Shown piece after piece: positions 44,151-58,500 of a stretch of 64,000 nt of DNA; position 1 is the stretch's first letter, and each line of letters begins with the position of its first letter. The stretch is from Casuarina equisetifolia. Lineage: Eukaryota; Streptophyta; Magnoliopsida; Fagales; Casuarinaceae. The notes below the pieces were generated by a model. It worked only from the letters and a program-made list of their open reading frames with translations. It searched no databases and was not told where the DNA came from. The translations under genes were made by a program, and so were the position numbers. The stretch spans positions 20,917,258-20,981,257 of the forward strand of contig CM052354.1 in assembly GCA_028551475.1 (NCBI GenBank), in the 5' to 3' direction.

Positions 44151-45444
44151 GCATCGTGTGTCCAACTTGGAACCTGCTTCGACCTGATATCCCTTACCCG
44201 TAATTGATATGAAGTCCCAGAACTGACTGGAATCGGCCAACTCTTGATAAAGTAATTAGGAGGTTATGATCTTAGTATAGGCAAAGCCTGCAGTTGCTCC
44301 ATATCTGGTTAAACCTTCAGGATCTCACCTTCTTGCCAACTTTACGCGCTTTCAGTTTTCTGTTGTAAAGTCCTTTTAGCTTTTAGTGTTTATACGTAAC
44401 TGACAGCGGAGTAGCAGCAGCTGTTTATATGCTTACATCATTTCTATTTTAAGCAGATACCTTTGTTTTCATAATCAGAGTTCTCTTTGAAGGCATCTGG
44501 AGCATTCTTAGATCCCGCTTTGTTCATTCTTTGTGAAATACGCACGACCACATCTAAACCCTTTCACTTACAACCAAAAATAACTAAAACTTGAAAGACC
44601 ATGAGAGCAGTTTTCCTTGAATCCCTGTAATTTACAAAGAGCAGGGTCAGTTCGAGAGTTTCGGAAGGTGTTTTCAACTTATCAGGGTAACGATGGTTCA
44701 TGTGCATGAGTTGCTCCTGTATCCTCTTAAACAAAAGGTATGTGGATGTAGCTTTCTAGAGGAACCATGAAAACACGACAGGACTGACGCAATCAACTGT
44801 CAAGTATTTAAAGGGTGCCTCAAGCTCCCATGGAGGTCCATCCGGGCGATGCCTACAGAAGGTATCTTGGGAGATCACGCAGATCTGGCAACAAATTTAC
44901 ATAATCAATGCCAGAATATCATAAGTTTACACCATTCCAGATAAGCCAATCTTTATATTCAAGGGATAGTAATTTGCTTTTATTCAGTCTCTTTAATCAT
45001 TGTCAAATTAAGGAACCCTTGAGTGATAAAATTATCCCTTCACCTTACAAACTTCTCGCTGCTATACATTCCATTATGACGTTATCCACCGGCGACGTTG
45101 TGGTGTCGGAAAATTTGAACGCATTGCAAAGCATTTAATCAGCGGTTTCCGTCAAGCAGTTTCTAAGTTCTACGGGCAAATACGGCAAAAAGAATGTTGA
45201 AACAATGCAGTTAATGGGCAACAAAGGTTTCTTCACATAGAGGGTCTTACAGAACGGACCCATTGACATAAAAAGGATCCTCTTTTACACGTATACTCAA
45301 TATCTCCATGTTGTAACTCGATATTCTCTGGATTTTCTCGAAGCAAAATTTCATGCCAAAATTTACCAAAACTTCTATGATTAAAAAAAGAAAGAACCAT
45401 AAAAAAGAGACCTTGTTTAGGTGATTGAAAAATGAAAAGTATAT
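44151..45444. other. Convergent 3' region between two genes
   Basis: Holds the 3' untranslated regions of the AT-hook gene (+) and the PABP-interacting protein gene (-). No further gene recognised. Confidence 0.55.
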
Positions 45445-48400
45445 TCATGTGAACTTGGTGCTGTAAAGTCCATTAGCTCCCGGAACTGGAATTGGGCAAT
45501 TTGCAGGGAAGCTAGGCTGCAGAAGAGGGGCGTGGCTTGGCACCGCAAATGGTTGCTGTCCACTAGCAATGAAAGGTGGAGGCGCGGATAGATGCAATGC
45601 TTGGCTTGCTGCACTTCCTGCATTTTGAGATATTTCAACGAAAAATGACAAGCAGTCAGTTCCAGAGCAAGATTTTTGAACTTGGGACGTGAAAATAAGT
45701 CCTAATCTACATAAAGTTGGACTAATAACACAGGACAATCTGACCATCACATGACCATAGGAATAATATAGGACAATCTCCCTCCCTATACCCCATTTTG
45801 CAAATGTTGTTTGTTCCATTACCATCCCACATTGATGATGAGGTTGTAATTTCCTTCCACGGAGACCAGCTGAGCTGTCACCTCTTTACGTGCAATCAAA
45901 ATCAGAAATACACCGCACTTCTTTGACCAAAACAGCTCCATAGAGGTTGGACAATTAAGTATTAATGGTTGATTATTATGATAATGACAACGTCATGTCT
46001 ACATAATAAGGTTATCCCTCATTAACATAATAGCCTTCAGTTTACCTTGCTGCTTTGGAAATTGAACCAGATTTGGAGTCAAGGGAGGGCGTGCAGATGC
46101 GAGTGAGATTGATGCACCATGAGCTAAATCCTATAAATATGAAAAGTAGGGTGATTAAGCAATCAGTCCAAAGAAGGTTTTAAATTTAAACACAACCAAC
46201 CAATAAAATGGTAAATAAGAAATCTAAGAGGCGGACAAGTAGAAAACAATTTAAGAGATTACTAAGACAATTTACAAAAACCAACAATAATTTTGTATAG
46301 TGGAAGAAAATCCATGTTAATCATTAACAATGCCATCAAGTAATGTTCAAGGGACAGCATCTTACATGAGAAACTGGATGGACATAGACAAGCTGGCCAA
46401 AGCGTCCAACCATAACCTGAAGAGAGAATGAGAGAGATTAGCAACTAGTGATCAGCAAGTTACATAATATAAAATCACTGGAAATATGATACAGAAATTC
46501 TTTCCATTACATACAGCTTGAGGAGCTGGATGTGTGTATGCGGTTCCAGCCTGAACAGGATTATACTGACCAGCATAACGAAGGGGCTGTGTCCTGCTTC
46601 CCACAGGCCCCACAATCTGCAGCCAGAAGAGACGTCAGCAAAAACCAAAACCGAAGTTAAATATATAACATATCCAACTCTTGTATATCGTAACACTGCT
46701 GAGCTTATGGTCACTGGCCATGACAATCCTCAAGATATATGTACAGATACAGCTCCAAAGATGAAGATCAAAAAGTTGTATAAGCGATCTAGACTTTGGC
46801 TGCAACTCAATGCTTAGGTACAACTGCTTCTAAAACATTCTTCAGTAACCAAACAAGTTCCCATATTTTAAATAGGATGAGTCTCTGCTTCTAAACACTC
46901 CTATAACTTCCAATGATCTAGATTGGGCTAGTTCAATGCATATAAGGCATGCAAAGGACATGCCAGGCTGGTTTATATAACTAAAGAAGGGGAACAATAT
47001 CTAGCGCATATATATAATTCTACAAGGATTATGTTTGAGAAAAATAAAAGGGACACAAAATGTTCCCTTGGCTTATGAAACTGGAGCCTATATAAATATA
47101 AGAAGTGACTTACGCTAAGAAATGTAGAACAGTTTCCAAGGCTTATGAAACCAGAAAAGAGAAAAGGCATCTTCTGCACAGAAATTAACTACTAAAAAAT
47201 AATTACATCCAAGGTAAGCATCAACTGGTTGTAAGTTTAATGGAGCAATGGGTGGTAATGGCTTTAAATCATAGAATCTGAGCTGCAAACATATCATAAA
47301 ATTCTACTCAATATCAACTGAACTCAACATCATACATACCGTTTGGGAAAATTGAGAACTGATGACAACATTTTCAGCTGTCAAATTACCATATGGAACG
47401 AACTTCACAGGCACAGATGACCGTGACACAAAGGGGCTGAATTCAATCTCGGGTTGAGCTGCAGCAACGGGCACTGCTGGAGAGGTATTTGGAATGTAAG
47501 TCCTGCTTGCCACAGTTGGCACTGGAGGATTTGCTAATATAGGACTTGCAAGGGATGGAGAGAAGATTTTTGCTCCAGGGTTGAGCTTAAATTTCTAAAA
47601 GAAATAATGCCAGGAAAAGTGAATCTCAATGAAAAAAACTTGTGCAAGCTTAAATTCTCAAAAAGATGTCAAGGAAAATAAACATCATATATGCTATGAT
47701 TCTTTTACTTAAGCTACCAAGTTATTGAGCTAATTTCAATAGTTGAAAAATCAACCATAAAAATGAAGATATTACCCATAAAAATTAAATGAAAAAAAAA
47801 AATGCTAGTAAATGGTTCTCAAGTGCTAAGCTAGTGATACAATGATGCCTCAAAGGTACTACTTTGAGAATGTTTTTATAATCAAATGAATAAGTAATTG
47901 ATGACCGAACTTTGATGATCCAAAATTAAAAACAGTCAAGACAGGCATTACTAGAAATTGCAAGACCAAACAAATGGCATCAACATAACAATACAAGTTG
48001 AATTGAACATGTTTCATTTCCAATTTTATGAATTACCTTAATATTTTTATTAGATTCTGGATTTTGCGGAGGGACCATTTCAGTGGATGCTGTTGATGAA
48101 CTAAGACTTGACTCCGAGGTGACATCAATGATTGGATTGATAGAAGTTGAAAGACCTGGCGAAACAGTATCAGAGGAAGAAGTCTCTGCTGAAGAGGGCC
48201 TTTCACAGTATTGGTTGTCCAGTTTGGCGGGAGTAGCGGTAGAATCACTGGATGCTTCATTTGGAAAAAGCTGTGATGTTATCTTTGCATCCTCAACAGT
48301 TTGCACTCGGGTGATGCTGGTATCCACTGCATTGATAGTATTGAACAATATAATCATGCATAGAGAACTACAAAAATAAAATAAAAAAACAACACAATCA

Positions 48401-51400
48401 ATTCCAAAGACAAGATTACAACTATCATCTACTGATAGCATATTCATAGAGATTCCCACTTGTAAGGGAAATCATCATCAAAATGCATCTCATTATAGCA
48501 AATGCTCAATTTAAAAATTTGACAAGATAAAAGATAGCCTTTTCTTCTATCAGGGATTGATAACTTTGCAAAATGGATAATACATCAGATGCAAAATGAA
48601 AAGAAAGAACACAGCATGTTTAATAGTGCCCTTCCCTAATATCAGGTGAGTGCAATGTTAGGCCTCAAAACCAAAATATGCATCACCTATTGAATGAACT
48701 GATCAATGATATGGAAATGATACTGACAAACATTGCCTACTACAAAAAATCATGTGATTTGTATTCAGAAATGACTCAGATCTTTCTAATGCTTGCAAAG
48801 AGTACATGATTTGTTGAATTTACCACAAGAAATAGACCTTTGAACTTCGTCAGCCTGCACCAAAAAATGGCCCTGATGAGAATAACGAACAACATTGTAC
48901 AAAAATTTACACTTTCAAGAAATCCATAATCTGAACATACTCTTTCTTCCCTATGAAACTCAATCTTATCTTTGTAAATATCCTGTTCAACTTCTGACCT
49001 GTCATATCCAGCATGTTTGTCAGAAAAGCAATTTGCAGAAATCTGGGAACAAAAGAAAATAAAAGGCAAAAATTATATAAGGATTAGTTGTTGTAAAGAG
49101 CCATGACAGAACAGACAGCTTATGTCCGTCAAAACTGTAAAAAGTTGCCACATGGGAGAACTAAAGATTATTCTCATAGCACAAAAGTTATCCAAGATAT
49201 GTGCACGCTGGTGCTAGTGCCAGGGGACAGCAACGAGGGCCCAGCTTTTAGGGTTGCATTCCCAAGACTTAATAAACTCAAAAATATGGTTAGGTATTGA
49301 TGCGTTTCAGGACCCACATCAGGTACTTACCTCCCATCTGACACACCAGAAGCTTCTTTGACCTGCACTGCAAAGAGATCAGGTGAGAAAAGAAAGGGAA
49401 GTCCAAACTGATAGATGCAAAACAATCTCTTACAAATAAGGTACATGTTACAAAGTTATATCCGATATACACACAAAAGTGACACTGGACCTATGCATTA
49501 TGGGTTGGATCCACCACCCTACCACAACATACCAAAGAGCATTTGGTCACCTAATAAATTAAAAGATGTTTCAAACATAAATAAGCTGATTGATGAGGAA
49601 CATAAAAAGAGGAAAATTGAATGTCCCATTTACAGACACAAGCACACATATGTACATATAGAGAGACGTGCATGTACGCTAGCCTACATACAGCATACAC
49701 AAACAGAGACTGAAACAGAGAACCTTTGTTGAACTTACCTCGTCTATTTTCTCATTGTCAATTTCCAAGGCATTCCCAATCTGATTTGTAGATGATTTTC
49801 CTTCTTCATGCTTCCTTCCAGATATTTTGGGCATAAAACCATGAGAGAAGCCGTTTTCTAGTGCTGAAGTCCTGCTTTGGCATGTGATAATGAGTACATA
49901 AGTCAACTCCTACTACAAACCGATGAGATAGTCTCAAATTTGAATACTTTGACCACTTATCTTAATTAAGGTCAGAAATTTGAAGTGCAAAAAAACTCGT
50001 CAAAGAGATGAATACTCAACTTTTAAGCAACAGATCTTTCAAAAAAACAAAAAAGGGTTTGGAACTCGAAGAAACCTCCAAATGATTACTACTGCACCCA
50101 GTAAAGGTTCACGAGATGAGGGGAAAAATACTCTCTTCACAACTTTGAAAGCTGAGAATCTACAATATGTCTACTTAACGTCTTGCCTTTGCTAAAGAAA
50201 GAAAAATATTTGCAAGACATCAACAGACTAGATATGTCCAGATAGCTGAAACCCTGCTCACTTTGAGATCCAAACCGTTGACCCAAATGGAAGGAGTAAC
50301 AAGTTTACAGTGCATGAGAATGCCAGGGATGCCGTCCCTCATCCACCATTTGAAACTTGATGATCATTTCCATGGAAAAGTAGAGGAGGAAATGCTCACA
50401 AAAATATCCCTCTCTCTCACTGCATGATTGCTAATAAACAATCCTCTGGACTACAAGCTTTAGGAGCACCATCAATGGAGACAAAAAGGTAGATCCATGC
50501 AGTCCTAAGATATTAAAGTTGTCCATCCAAAAGCCTTGGGCATCCTGAATAGAAACCATGAACCGCTAGTTTTTATCTTGAGGGAACTCTAAGCTCTCAA
50601 TTTAATCATAAATTCCAGCAACACAGCTCTTTGGTTATGTCCACATTGCCTTCACGTGTAAAGGAGTACTAAACCAAAATTTCTGACCATGTATGATATG
50701 GGTTACCTAGTGTGATTGATCTTCCTTTTATGGATGGCAGACTTCGTGGATTTCTTTGCCTCGTTCAATGGATGCTCAGAAGGGACAATACCCACAACCG
50801 CTTCTGTACAGTCACCAGTCATATTTCCAGCAATACCATCAACTGAAAGCCGAACTCCCTATATAAAACAGCCCCTTTTATACGCACAAATTGTTCTATA
50901 TGCATCAAAAAGGTTCAGAGTGAAGATAAAAGAGATCAATAAAATGGTGTACCTTAGCAATGACTTGAACAAGATCACCTGAGAGGATTACCAGTGTATC
51001 TATGACCACACCATTTGCCACATTTGTTTTGCATTTTCCCATCTTAGTCATGGTTGCGTTCTTCAGGACAATACCTAAACAAAGCAAAAGGCAATTTGCT
51101 AAACATAGCTTCACTTATCCACAAAGCAAAAAGAACATCTGATGCCCCTTTAATTGTGTTGCAGTGCAGAAACGTGATCCAGTCCTACTTTGTGTTGAGG
51201 AAATATATCATTTTTCTAAAATCTGATAAAACAACACAGCATAGTCAGATTGCTATTTTCTTTTCCTCTCCCAAATCCTAAACGAGGGAGAAAAAACAAG
51301 CACTTTGTCACTGTCTTTCCTTGGGGAGAAGAAAAGCGGAAACATTATAAACAATCAGTTCTCAATTTAAAATACATTTTTAAGGAAAAAGAGAAGTAAT

Positions 51401-51796
51401 GATCAAGTAATATGGCAACTCCAGATCAAATTCCAGACGGATCAGATCAACACGAACCAGGCCAACAAAACTCCTCCAGAATATCGAAACACAAACAATT
51501 TTATCCTATTCAACAATACCCAGATACAGTTTCGCGAAACAATCAAAGCTCAGAAAAGATTCCGAAAATTCAATTGAAATTCGAGAAACGCAAAGGAAAT
51601 GAGAGCAAAGCATAGATGGCATGCCGTATTCGTCTTCCACAGATGCAGTGTGGAAGATCCCAGAGTAGACAGAACCGTCCTTGACGTGAACGTCAACTGG
51701 GAGGCCAATGATGTACAAAGTGGCGAGAATCAAAGCCTCACTCAAAGAAGAAGAAGATGTCTCGTCATTCAAGAACTCTCCTTTTCTGCAACCCAT
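45445..51796 (-). CDS. Polyadenylate-binding protein-interacting protein (Ataxin-2/CID-like, Sm plus PAM2)
   Basis: Coding exons on the minus strand are 51625-51796, 50953-51074, 50707-50858, 49739-49874, 49331-49362, 48941-49042, 48824-48854, 48037-48326, 47340-47594, 46515-46616, 46366-46416, 46046-46130 and 45445-45617. Without the 32-bp exon 5 they join in frame to 556 residues. The N-terminus holds an Sm-like Ataxin-2 domain (ATLYIIGLPVDVHVKDGSVY, SGIFHTASVEDEYGIVLKNA, LVQVIAKGV). A PAM2 motif, FKLNPGAKIFSPSL, mid-protein would bind the MLLE domain of poly(A)-binding protein. The C-terminus is Pro- and Gln-rich (GRFGQLVYVHPVSH, ..PVPGANGLYSTKF). No LsmAD domain was seen. Likely role: cytoplasmic mRNA translation or stability through PABP. 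Exon 1 uses a GC donor; exon 5 appears to break the frame. Divergent neighbour: the RH32-like helicase. Confidence 0.85.
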
Positions 51797-52567
51797 GTTA
51801 TCCTCTGTTTTTGCTTATTCAATTTGCCCTGTTCCTCTCCGAGCTCTCCCAATTTGTTCTAGAATTTCATGTGCACCCAACGGTATGACCTGGATGTTAA
51901 TGGGGGAAGAGATCTGGAGCAGTAACGGGGGCCGCTGCTTCGTTGTGCTTCCAAGAAGATAGCTGGAAACGAAAAAGTAATGAAAAGTCTGATGCAATAT
52001 ATCTTTGCATGCGTAAAAATGTCCCTCGAGTCTCTGTTTCCTGAAACCTTCTTTCTATCTCTAGCTTCGTTTTCTTCTTTCACGGGAAGTACTTGTACGA
52101 TAAGAAAGGAACGTGGGGAATGTGGGAAATCCGGGGACTGCAGGGGTTATGAATCTGAACCCAGTATCAATACCACTTGTTCCTTACCAAAAGTGAGAAA
52201 AGACTCGATCTTTGTATTTATTTTTTGGACCAAGGCTTCTAAGTTTGATCAAGAACAAGTTGAAATTGACAGTTTTTAAATACCTTTCATTTACGTTAAA
52301 AATATAAGTTTTTGTGAACTATATATGAGACGAGTGTATAAAATCAAGATGCTCCTAAAATTAAATTATTTTTAATTAAAAATATATAATAATTAAACAG
52401 GGAAGTCCTCCGCTCCTCGCCGATCCAAAAATGGATTTTGCGGGAATATAAAAGATAGCAGCCAAACGTGGCCTTAGGTACTGCTCACCGCCAAAGCAGA
52501 GCAATAAGAAAACGAGCAAAACCCTAAACCATTTTGTGGCGCTCGCACGCACTGTCGGTGCGGAACA
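51797..52567. promoter_or_regulatory. Shared divergent upstream region of two RNA-metabolism genes
   Basis: 771 bp separate the start codons of the minus-strand PABP-interacting gene and the plus-strand helicase gene. Facing the helicase are a TATA-like aatataaaag (about 52445-52454) and a telo-box. The part near 51800-52100 is the presumed leader and proximal promoter of the minus-strand gene. A real bidirectional promoter is an inference from geometry. Confidence 0.5.
52518..52526 (+). promoter_or_regulatory. Telo-box (AAACCCTAA) upstream of the helicase gene
   Basis: The exact word aaaccctaa lies 42 bases before the helicase ATG. Telo-boxes are enriched close to transcription starts of plant ribosomal-protein and ribosome-biogenesis genes, which fits an RH32-type helicase. 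Confidence 0.6.
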
Positions 52568-55500
52568 ATGAAGAAGCCCAAGTCCAGAAACTTCCGAAAG
52601 CAGATCCGCCTCTCGGAGACGGAAGAAATCGAGCTACTGAACTCATGGATTCAGTCTCAGAAACCCGATTCCGGTTCCAACCCCATGTCGCTACCCCCAC
52701 TGCCCTCGAAAGAACGCGTAGGCCGCCTCGACGATGGGTCGTTCTCGCGGTACGCCGGTGCTACGAGGTTCGACCAGCTTCCGATATCGAAGAGGACCCT
52801 AGACGGCCTTCGCGAGGCCAAGTTTGTTGAAATGACCGATATCCAGAGGGCTTCTCTGCCCCACGCGATCTGCGGGAGGGATATTCTCGGTGCGGCGAAG
52901 ACAGGGTCTGGAAAGACTCTGGCTTTTGTTATTCCGGTGAGTTTAGTAGATTCATTGGTATGGAAGTGTGAGAAAAAGAATGGGAATTTAGTTCTGTAGA
53001 CTTGTGGCATTTTGGTTTTTGTTTGGATGGTAAGGAAGTGAAAAGAAAAGTGTGATTGGTGAGGAGAAGTGGTGATTTTGAATCCGGTTTGCTTGAGGAT
53101 GTGTGGGGAAAAAATTCTAACTTCGGTTGTGAGCACTAGTGTGAATTATGGGTTTTGTTTGGTTTGCTTAAGAAAGTTGTGGGGAAATTAGAAAGAAATT
53201 TAGTTATAGGGAATAGTGAAAACTATTCTCTCTGTTTTGGCTGCTTGAGGAAGTTGGTGAAGGAGTGTAATTAACTGTTGAAGGTTTAATGTATGGCAAC
53301 TGAGAGATATGGAAGAAGATTTGTGAAGTTGAGGTTGCTGCATGTGCTGGGATAATTGTGCTGTATGTGAAATGTTGTTTATGCAACTCTCAATGGATGC
53401 AATTTTGGTTCTATATAATAATATGTTAGGTTGCTGTGCAATACTGGAAGGAGAGGGGTTTTCTTTTTTAGACATTAGATAAAACCTTTCAGTTTGAGGA
53501 AGTAAAAGTCCTCTTTCACTAATCCTATAGTCAGTTTATCTTTGATTGATATTCATGATGATAGAAAACAGGATGTTTCTCATCTCATTTCTATTCATCT
53601 TAGTTTCACATGCTGAGAATATAGATTGTGATCAGTTGCAAGAACCGTGAGGATTTAGAGAAACATATGATCTTTCAAATAGAGATTACTTTCTAGGGCC
53701 ATTGCTGACAACAGCGACTCTTAAAAAACTACCAGAAGATTTAGCCACATATAGGTGGATCTGAAGTTGGTATGGCAAAAGGCTGGGCCTTAGTTTTTAT
53801 GTTTTGAACTTCTTCTTTTCTGGGGAGGAGAATCGTGTTTTTGCTTGTGCTGGGTTGTGTGGAAAAAACTGGCGGGAGGAAGGTTCTTACTTCAGAAAAG
53901 TTGCAAAGATCTTGAATTTGGAACTTTTTCTTCTTGGTTTAGTCTTTAAAATCTGTAAACAACAACCTAGTGGAAAAATAAAAGTTAAAATCATTTTATC
54001 TTGTATGTATCCCTTCTCCTTTTCCTGTCCAGTATTTGCTTCTTTTTAGATGATACTTTTCTCATGATCAAATATATTTTTCATTTCAGATTCTGGAGAA
54101 GTTGTATAGAGAGAGATGGGGTCCTGAGGACGGAGTGGGCAGCATCATCATATCTCCTACACGGGAATTAGCAGGTCAACTGTTTGACGTGTTGAAATCT
54201 GTAGGGAAGCACCATAATTTTAGTGCTGGCCTCCTAATTGGTGGTCGCAAGGATGTAGATATGGAGAAAGAGCGTGTGAATGAGCTGAACATATTGGTTT
54301 GCACCCCTGGTCGGCTTCTTCAGCACATGGATGAGACTCCAAACTTTGAATGTTCCCAGCTTCAGGTCATCATAATATTTTTCTTCTGCATCTTTCTTCT
54401 TCTTTATTGGCTTGGTCATTGGACTGGGTTCCTTGGTTTGACTCTCTCACCTACACGTGCATGCTTGTGCATTTATTTGCACACATGTATTATTGGTTAT
54501 TTAGCTTCTGACTAGGGTGGAATTTCCTGGCCAGGGAACAGGTTTTGGTCCTTGATGAGGCAGATCGTATCCTTGATGTTGGATTCAAGAAGGCTTTAAA
54601 TGCTATTATCTCGCAATTGCCTAAGAATAGACAAACCCTGCTGTTCTCAGCAACGCAAACGAAATCAGTCCAGGATCTTGCAAGACTCAGTTTGAAGGAC
54701 CCAGAGTATCTCAGTGTGCATGAAGAGTCTGTGACTGCAACTCCCAATCGCTTGCAGCAAACTGCTATTGTTGTTCCTCTTGAAGAGAAGTTAGACATGT
54801 TGTGGAGTTTCATAAAAGCACATCTAAATTCAAATATCCTAGTGTTTCTTTCAAGTTGCAAACAGGTATCTAAATATAATTCCTTCCTTTGTTAGAAATC
54901 ACGTGTGCTTGACTGAAGCAAATCCAAAAGCATGGAACTGTGAGTTAATTGAGTTTTTCTGAGAGTAAATTAAGCCCCCTTTTTCCATTTATAGTTGATA
55001 ACCATTGACCGCAGTAACTTAATCTATAGCAATTTCTGTCTAAACCTGAACTCGTGCAGTTTGATGGTTGTTATATGATAAAAGAGTCTGTACATTCTTG
55101 ATAGCTTGCCTTCTGAATGTCAAAGAATTAAATTGTGGTTTTCCATGGTTGCTGATGTGCTTGTCATTCTGAATGTTTCATTTACCCGTGATGTAGTAGC
55201 ACACAGTCAAATAATTTATCACGATCTAAAGTGCACTAATCATTTTTCCAATATTACTTCAAAATTAGCAATAGAAATTACAATTGGAGCTTCTAAACTC
55301 ATTTATATAAGCAAGTTTCACATACTAGACAACCAATATAGGATTTGGTAAATACACACCTTTATAGACCACTCATCAAACACGAGACTCAATTTCTATA
55401 ATTTAGGACTTTGCATCTTCATAGTTAGAAATTCCTTAATGTTCTTGTTTTGTGAAATGCTTCAGCGTAATATTCACTTATTAGGTTGGCTCCTAGACTT

Positions 55501-58500
55501 TCTTCCACAATATAGGAAAGTGTTCTCTAGCTTCAATGCTATTATCCGAAGGATTTATGAGGGTAATAATTGGAACCCTCTGGAGTCAGCTATAGTCCAT
55601 CTAATACATGGCTAATATAGGACCTGATAAGTGCTCGCAAATAATCTGTTAATTCAATTGGGAATATATTTTCACAATCCTTGATATTATGTGTTTTCAT
55701 ATGAAGGAAAAGATATTGTTGGTAAGAATTTTTCAGATGTAAGCAGCACAGGTGCTGGAATTTGACATAGGCATGGCATTTTCAAATTTTTCAAATTAGC
55801 ATTTTCCTGCATGGGAACTATAATGTGTAATTTCAAGTATATCATTGCTAGTTATGGCTGAGGCTGAATATTAATTAATCGAAATTCAATGCATCATTAG
55901 GGGTCAGATGATTTTAAATCATGTTATTAACAAATTTAGATACCAAAAGGAGTGTACTCATTTTTAGATATAAGAAGAGTGTTATAGAAGCTGTGCGCTG
56001 ATCATTTTTTAGTCTGTTATTCAGAATTTGAGATAGCAAAAGGAGTGTACTCATTTTAGCTGTGAGGTGCTTTTGCTTTACATATCTCCCTGTGATGTAG
56101 TTATTTCAGTTATGCTTAGTTGTGATCATTTGGTTTAGGGGTATCAGCTTTTCAATTCGCATGTTTAAGCTGGTGTCCAACTTGGATTTGACATATGTCA
56201 GTGTTCCAGCTACTTTGCGCATTGATCTCAGATCAAGTTGTGCACTTCATGGATAACTACGGCCTCTAGCTCAAGTTTTTTCTTTTTTTACCGTAGTACT
56301 CCCGTTTTGCTCACTCCCACTTTACTAATGATTAAATTTGCTTCGTTTAAACCCATATTGTGATGTGAATAGCATTTGCTTTGGTCACATATGTGTTTCT
56401 ATTCGATATCATTTGATGGATTTTTGGTGGCATAAGCTATAGTTCTAAATAACTGCTGGTGGGCAAAAGTCAATAAATATATGGGTATTTGCTTTGTTTA
56501 CAGGTGTAATATTAAAGAAATGGAGGCTATTTAAAAAAAAAAAAAAAAAAGCCAGAAAGAAAGAAAGAGAAAGAAAGCTTCTCCTGAAAAACTGACATGG
56601 GCTTACGTTACTTTCATTGTGATGTCTTGTCTACCGTATGGTGTATTTTCATCCACATATGAAGTTGTTGCTAATGATGAATTACTATCATTTCAGGTAA
56701 AATTTGTCTTTGAAGCATTTAAGAAACTGCGGCCTGGAATACCCCTAAAATGTCTTCATGGGAGGATGAAGCAGGAGCGAAGGATGGGAATATATTCACA
56801 CTTCTGTGAGGAACGCTCTGTTCTCTTCTCAACTGATGTGGCTTCAAGAGGGCTTGATTTTAATAAGGCAGTTGACTGGGTTGTCCAGGTATTAATGTTT
56901 TTCTTCCGAAAGAACAATGTGTCTATGGGGCGAAAGAAAGGAACTATTTAAAAAAAAAAAAAAATTAAAAAATTAAAAATATATGAAAAAATAAAAAAGA
57001 AGAAAAGAAAAAAGAAGAAGAAGAATGAGAGAACGTCCTTATTGGAGGAATCTTATATCTTTTTGGTTGTCTGTAGATGGATTGCCCAGAAGATGTTGCT
57101 TCTTATATACATAGAGTTGGTCGCACTGCTCGCTATCATTCTGGAGGGAGGTCTGTTTTATTTCTGATGCCGTCAGAAATGAAGATGCTTGAAAAATTAC
57201 AAGCAGCAAAAGTACCCATACAGTTTATTAAGGTGGACTACTATTATTTGCAGTGGCATAGCATCTATTCAATGTCATTTTCTTCCTTACTCTTTTTGGA
57301 TCTTCTATGTGGCTGATTGTCATTCTAGTGTAGGACTTGCTCTGGTAATTCATGATTCAAAATCTGTTTTATGTATGCTAACCTTGTTATTGGGTGGCTT
57401 ATTTTCAGGCAAATAAAAAACGACTACAACCTGTTTCTGGTTTGTTGTCGGCATTGCTAGTCAAGTATCCAGATATGCAGTACCAGGCTCAAAGGGCCTT
57501 TGTAACATATTTACGGTCTATTCATATTCAAAAAGATAAAGAAATTTTTGATGTGATGAAACTGCCAATTGATGAGTACTCTGCCTCACTGGGTCTACCG
57601 ATGACTCCAAAAGTTCGTTTCCTGAAGCAGAAAATCAAGTCAAAAACAGTGTCAAAGGATTCTTCTCCCAAAACAGAAAATTCTGAGGATGAGATTGTGC
57701 TGGAGATTCCAAAAGCGAAGCTAGATGTTGGTGATATAAATGAAGAGGAAGTTAACAAAGGTTTTCTCGTGAAAGAGGATACGCCAAAAGGAAAAGTTAG
57801 TACAGTTGAAGATATTGGGTATGTGACTTTTCCGTCATTCTTTATGGAGATAATTATCGTAAAGACGACAGGGCAAGAATGCTAATTGGTAGGAACTACG
57901 CATGATTGGGTTATACATTCTGTCCTAATTCTAGATGGCCGATCATCCTTACATAAGTAAATCCAGATGAATGCTTTATTGTATTCAGGCTTTTTTGTTT
58001 TATGGGTGAACATAGGTGGCTAAGTTATTGGATGTCAGGAGGAGAACTTGATTTTTGTTTTGGCATCAAAGGTCCTTTATAAATTACATTAGTCTATTGC
58101 TCCTGTCAGGCTGAATGTGCCTTGATATCAAGTGTCGTGTGTTATTTTTATAGCTCTGTGTATTTTAATTTGGATCAGAATACTGGCTAGCTGTTAAGAT
58201 TTATTTTGCAATCTCTCATTCTTTACGTGGTTTTAATTTATCAAATTTGAGATTTGTTTGTTCTTCCTTTGCAGGCCTACAACACGGATTTCAAAGAAAA
58301 AGAAATTGAAGATTAATATCCACAGACCAACAGGTACTAGGGTTGTCTTTGATGAGGAAGGCCATGCACTGCCCCCACTGGCGAGGGTGGCTGACATGAA
58401 GAGTGGTGATGAATCATTTCTGATTGACCAAGGTATATGTTTTGCTCTTGAATTGCAATGTTATTGCGAATGTGTTCATTTATTTATTAAACTCCTTTTC

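Noticed and set aside
48083..48379. Plus-strand frame opposite the PABP-interacting protein exon
   Set aside because: It is the antisense shadow of exon 8 of the minus-strand gene, whose frame joins its neighbours in phase.
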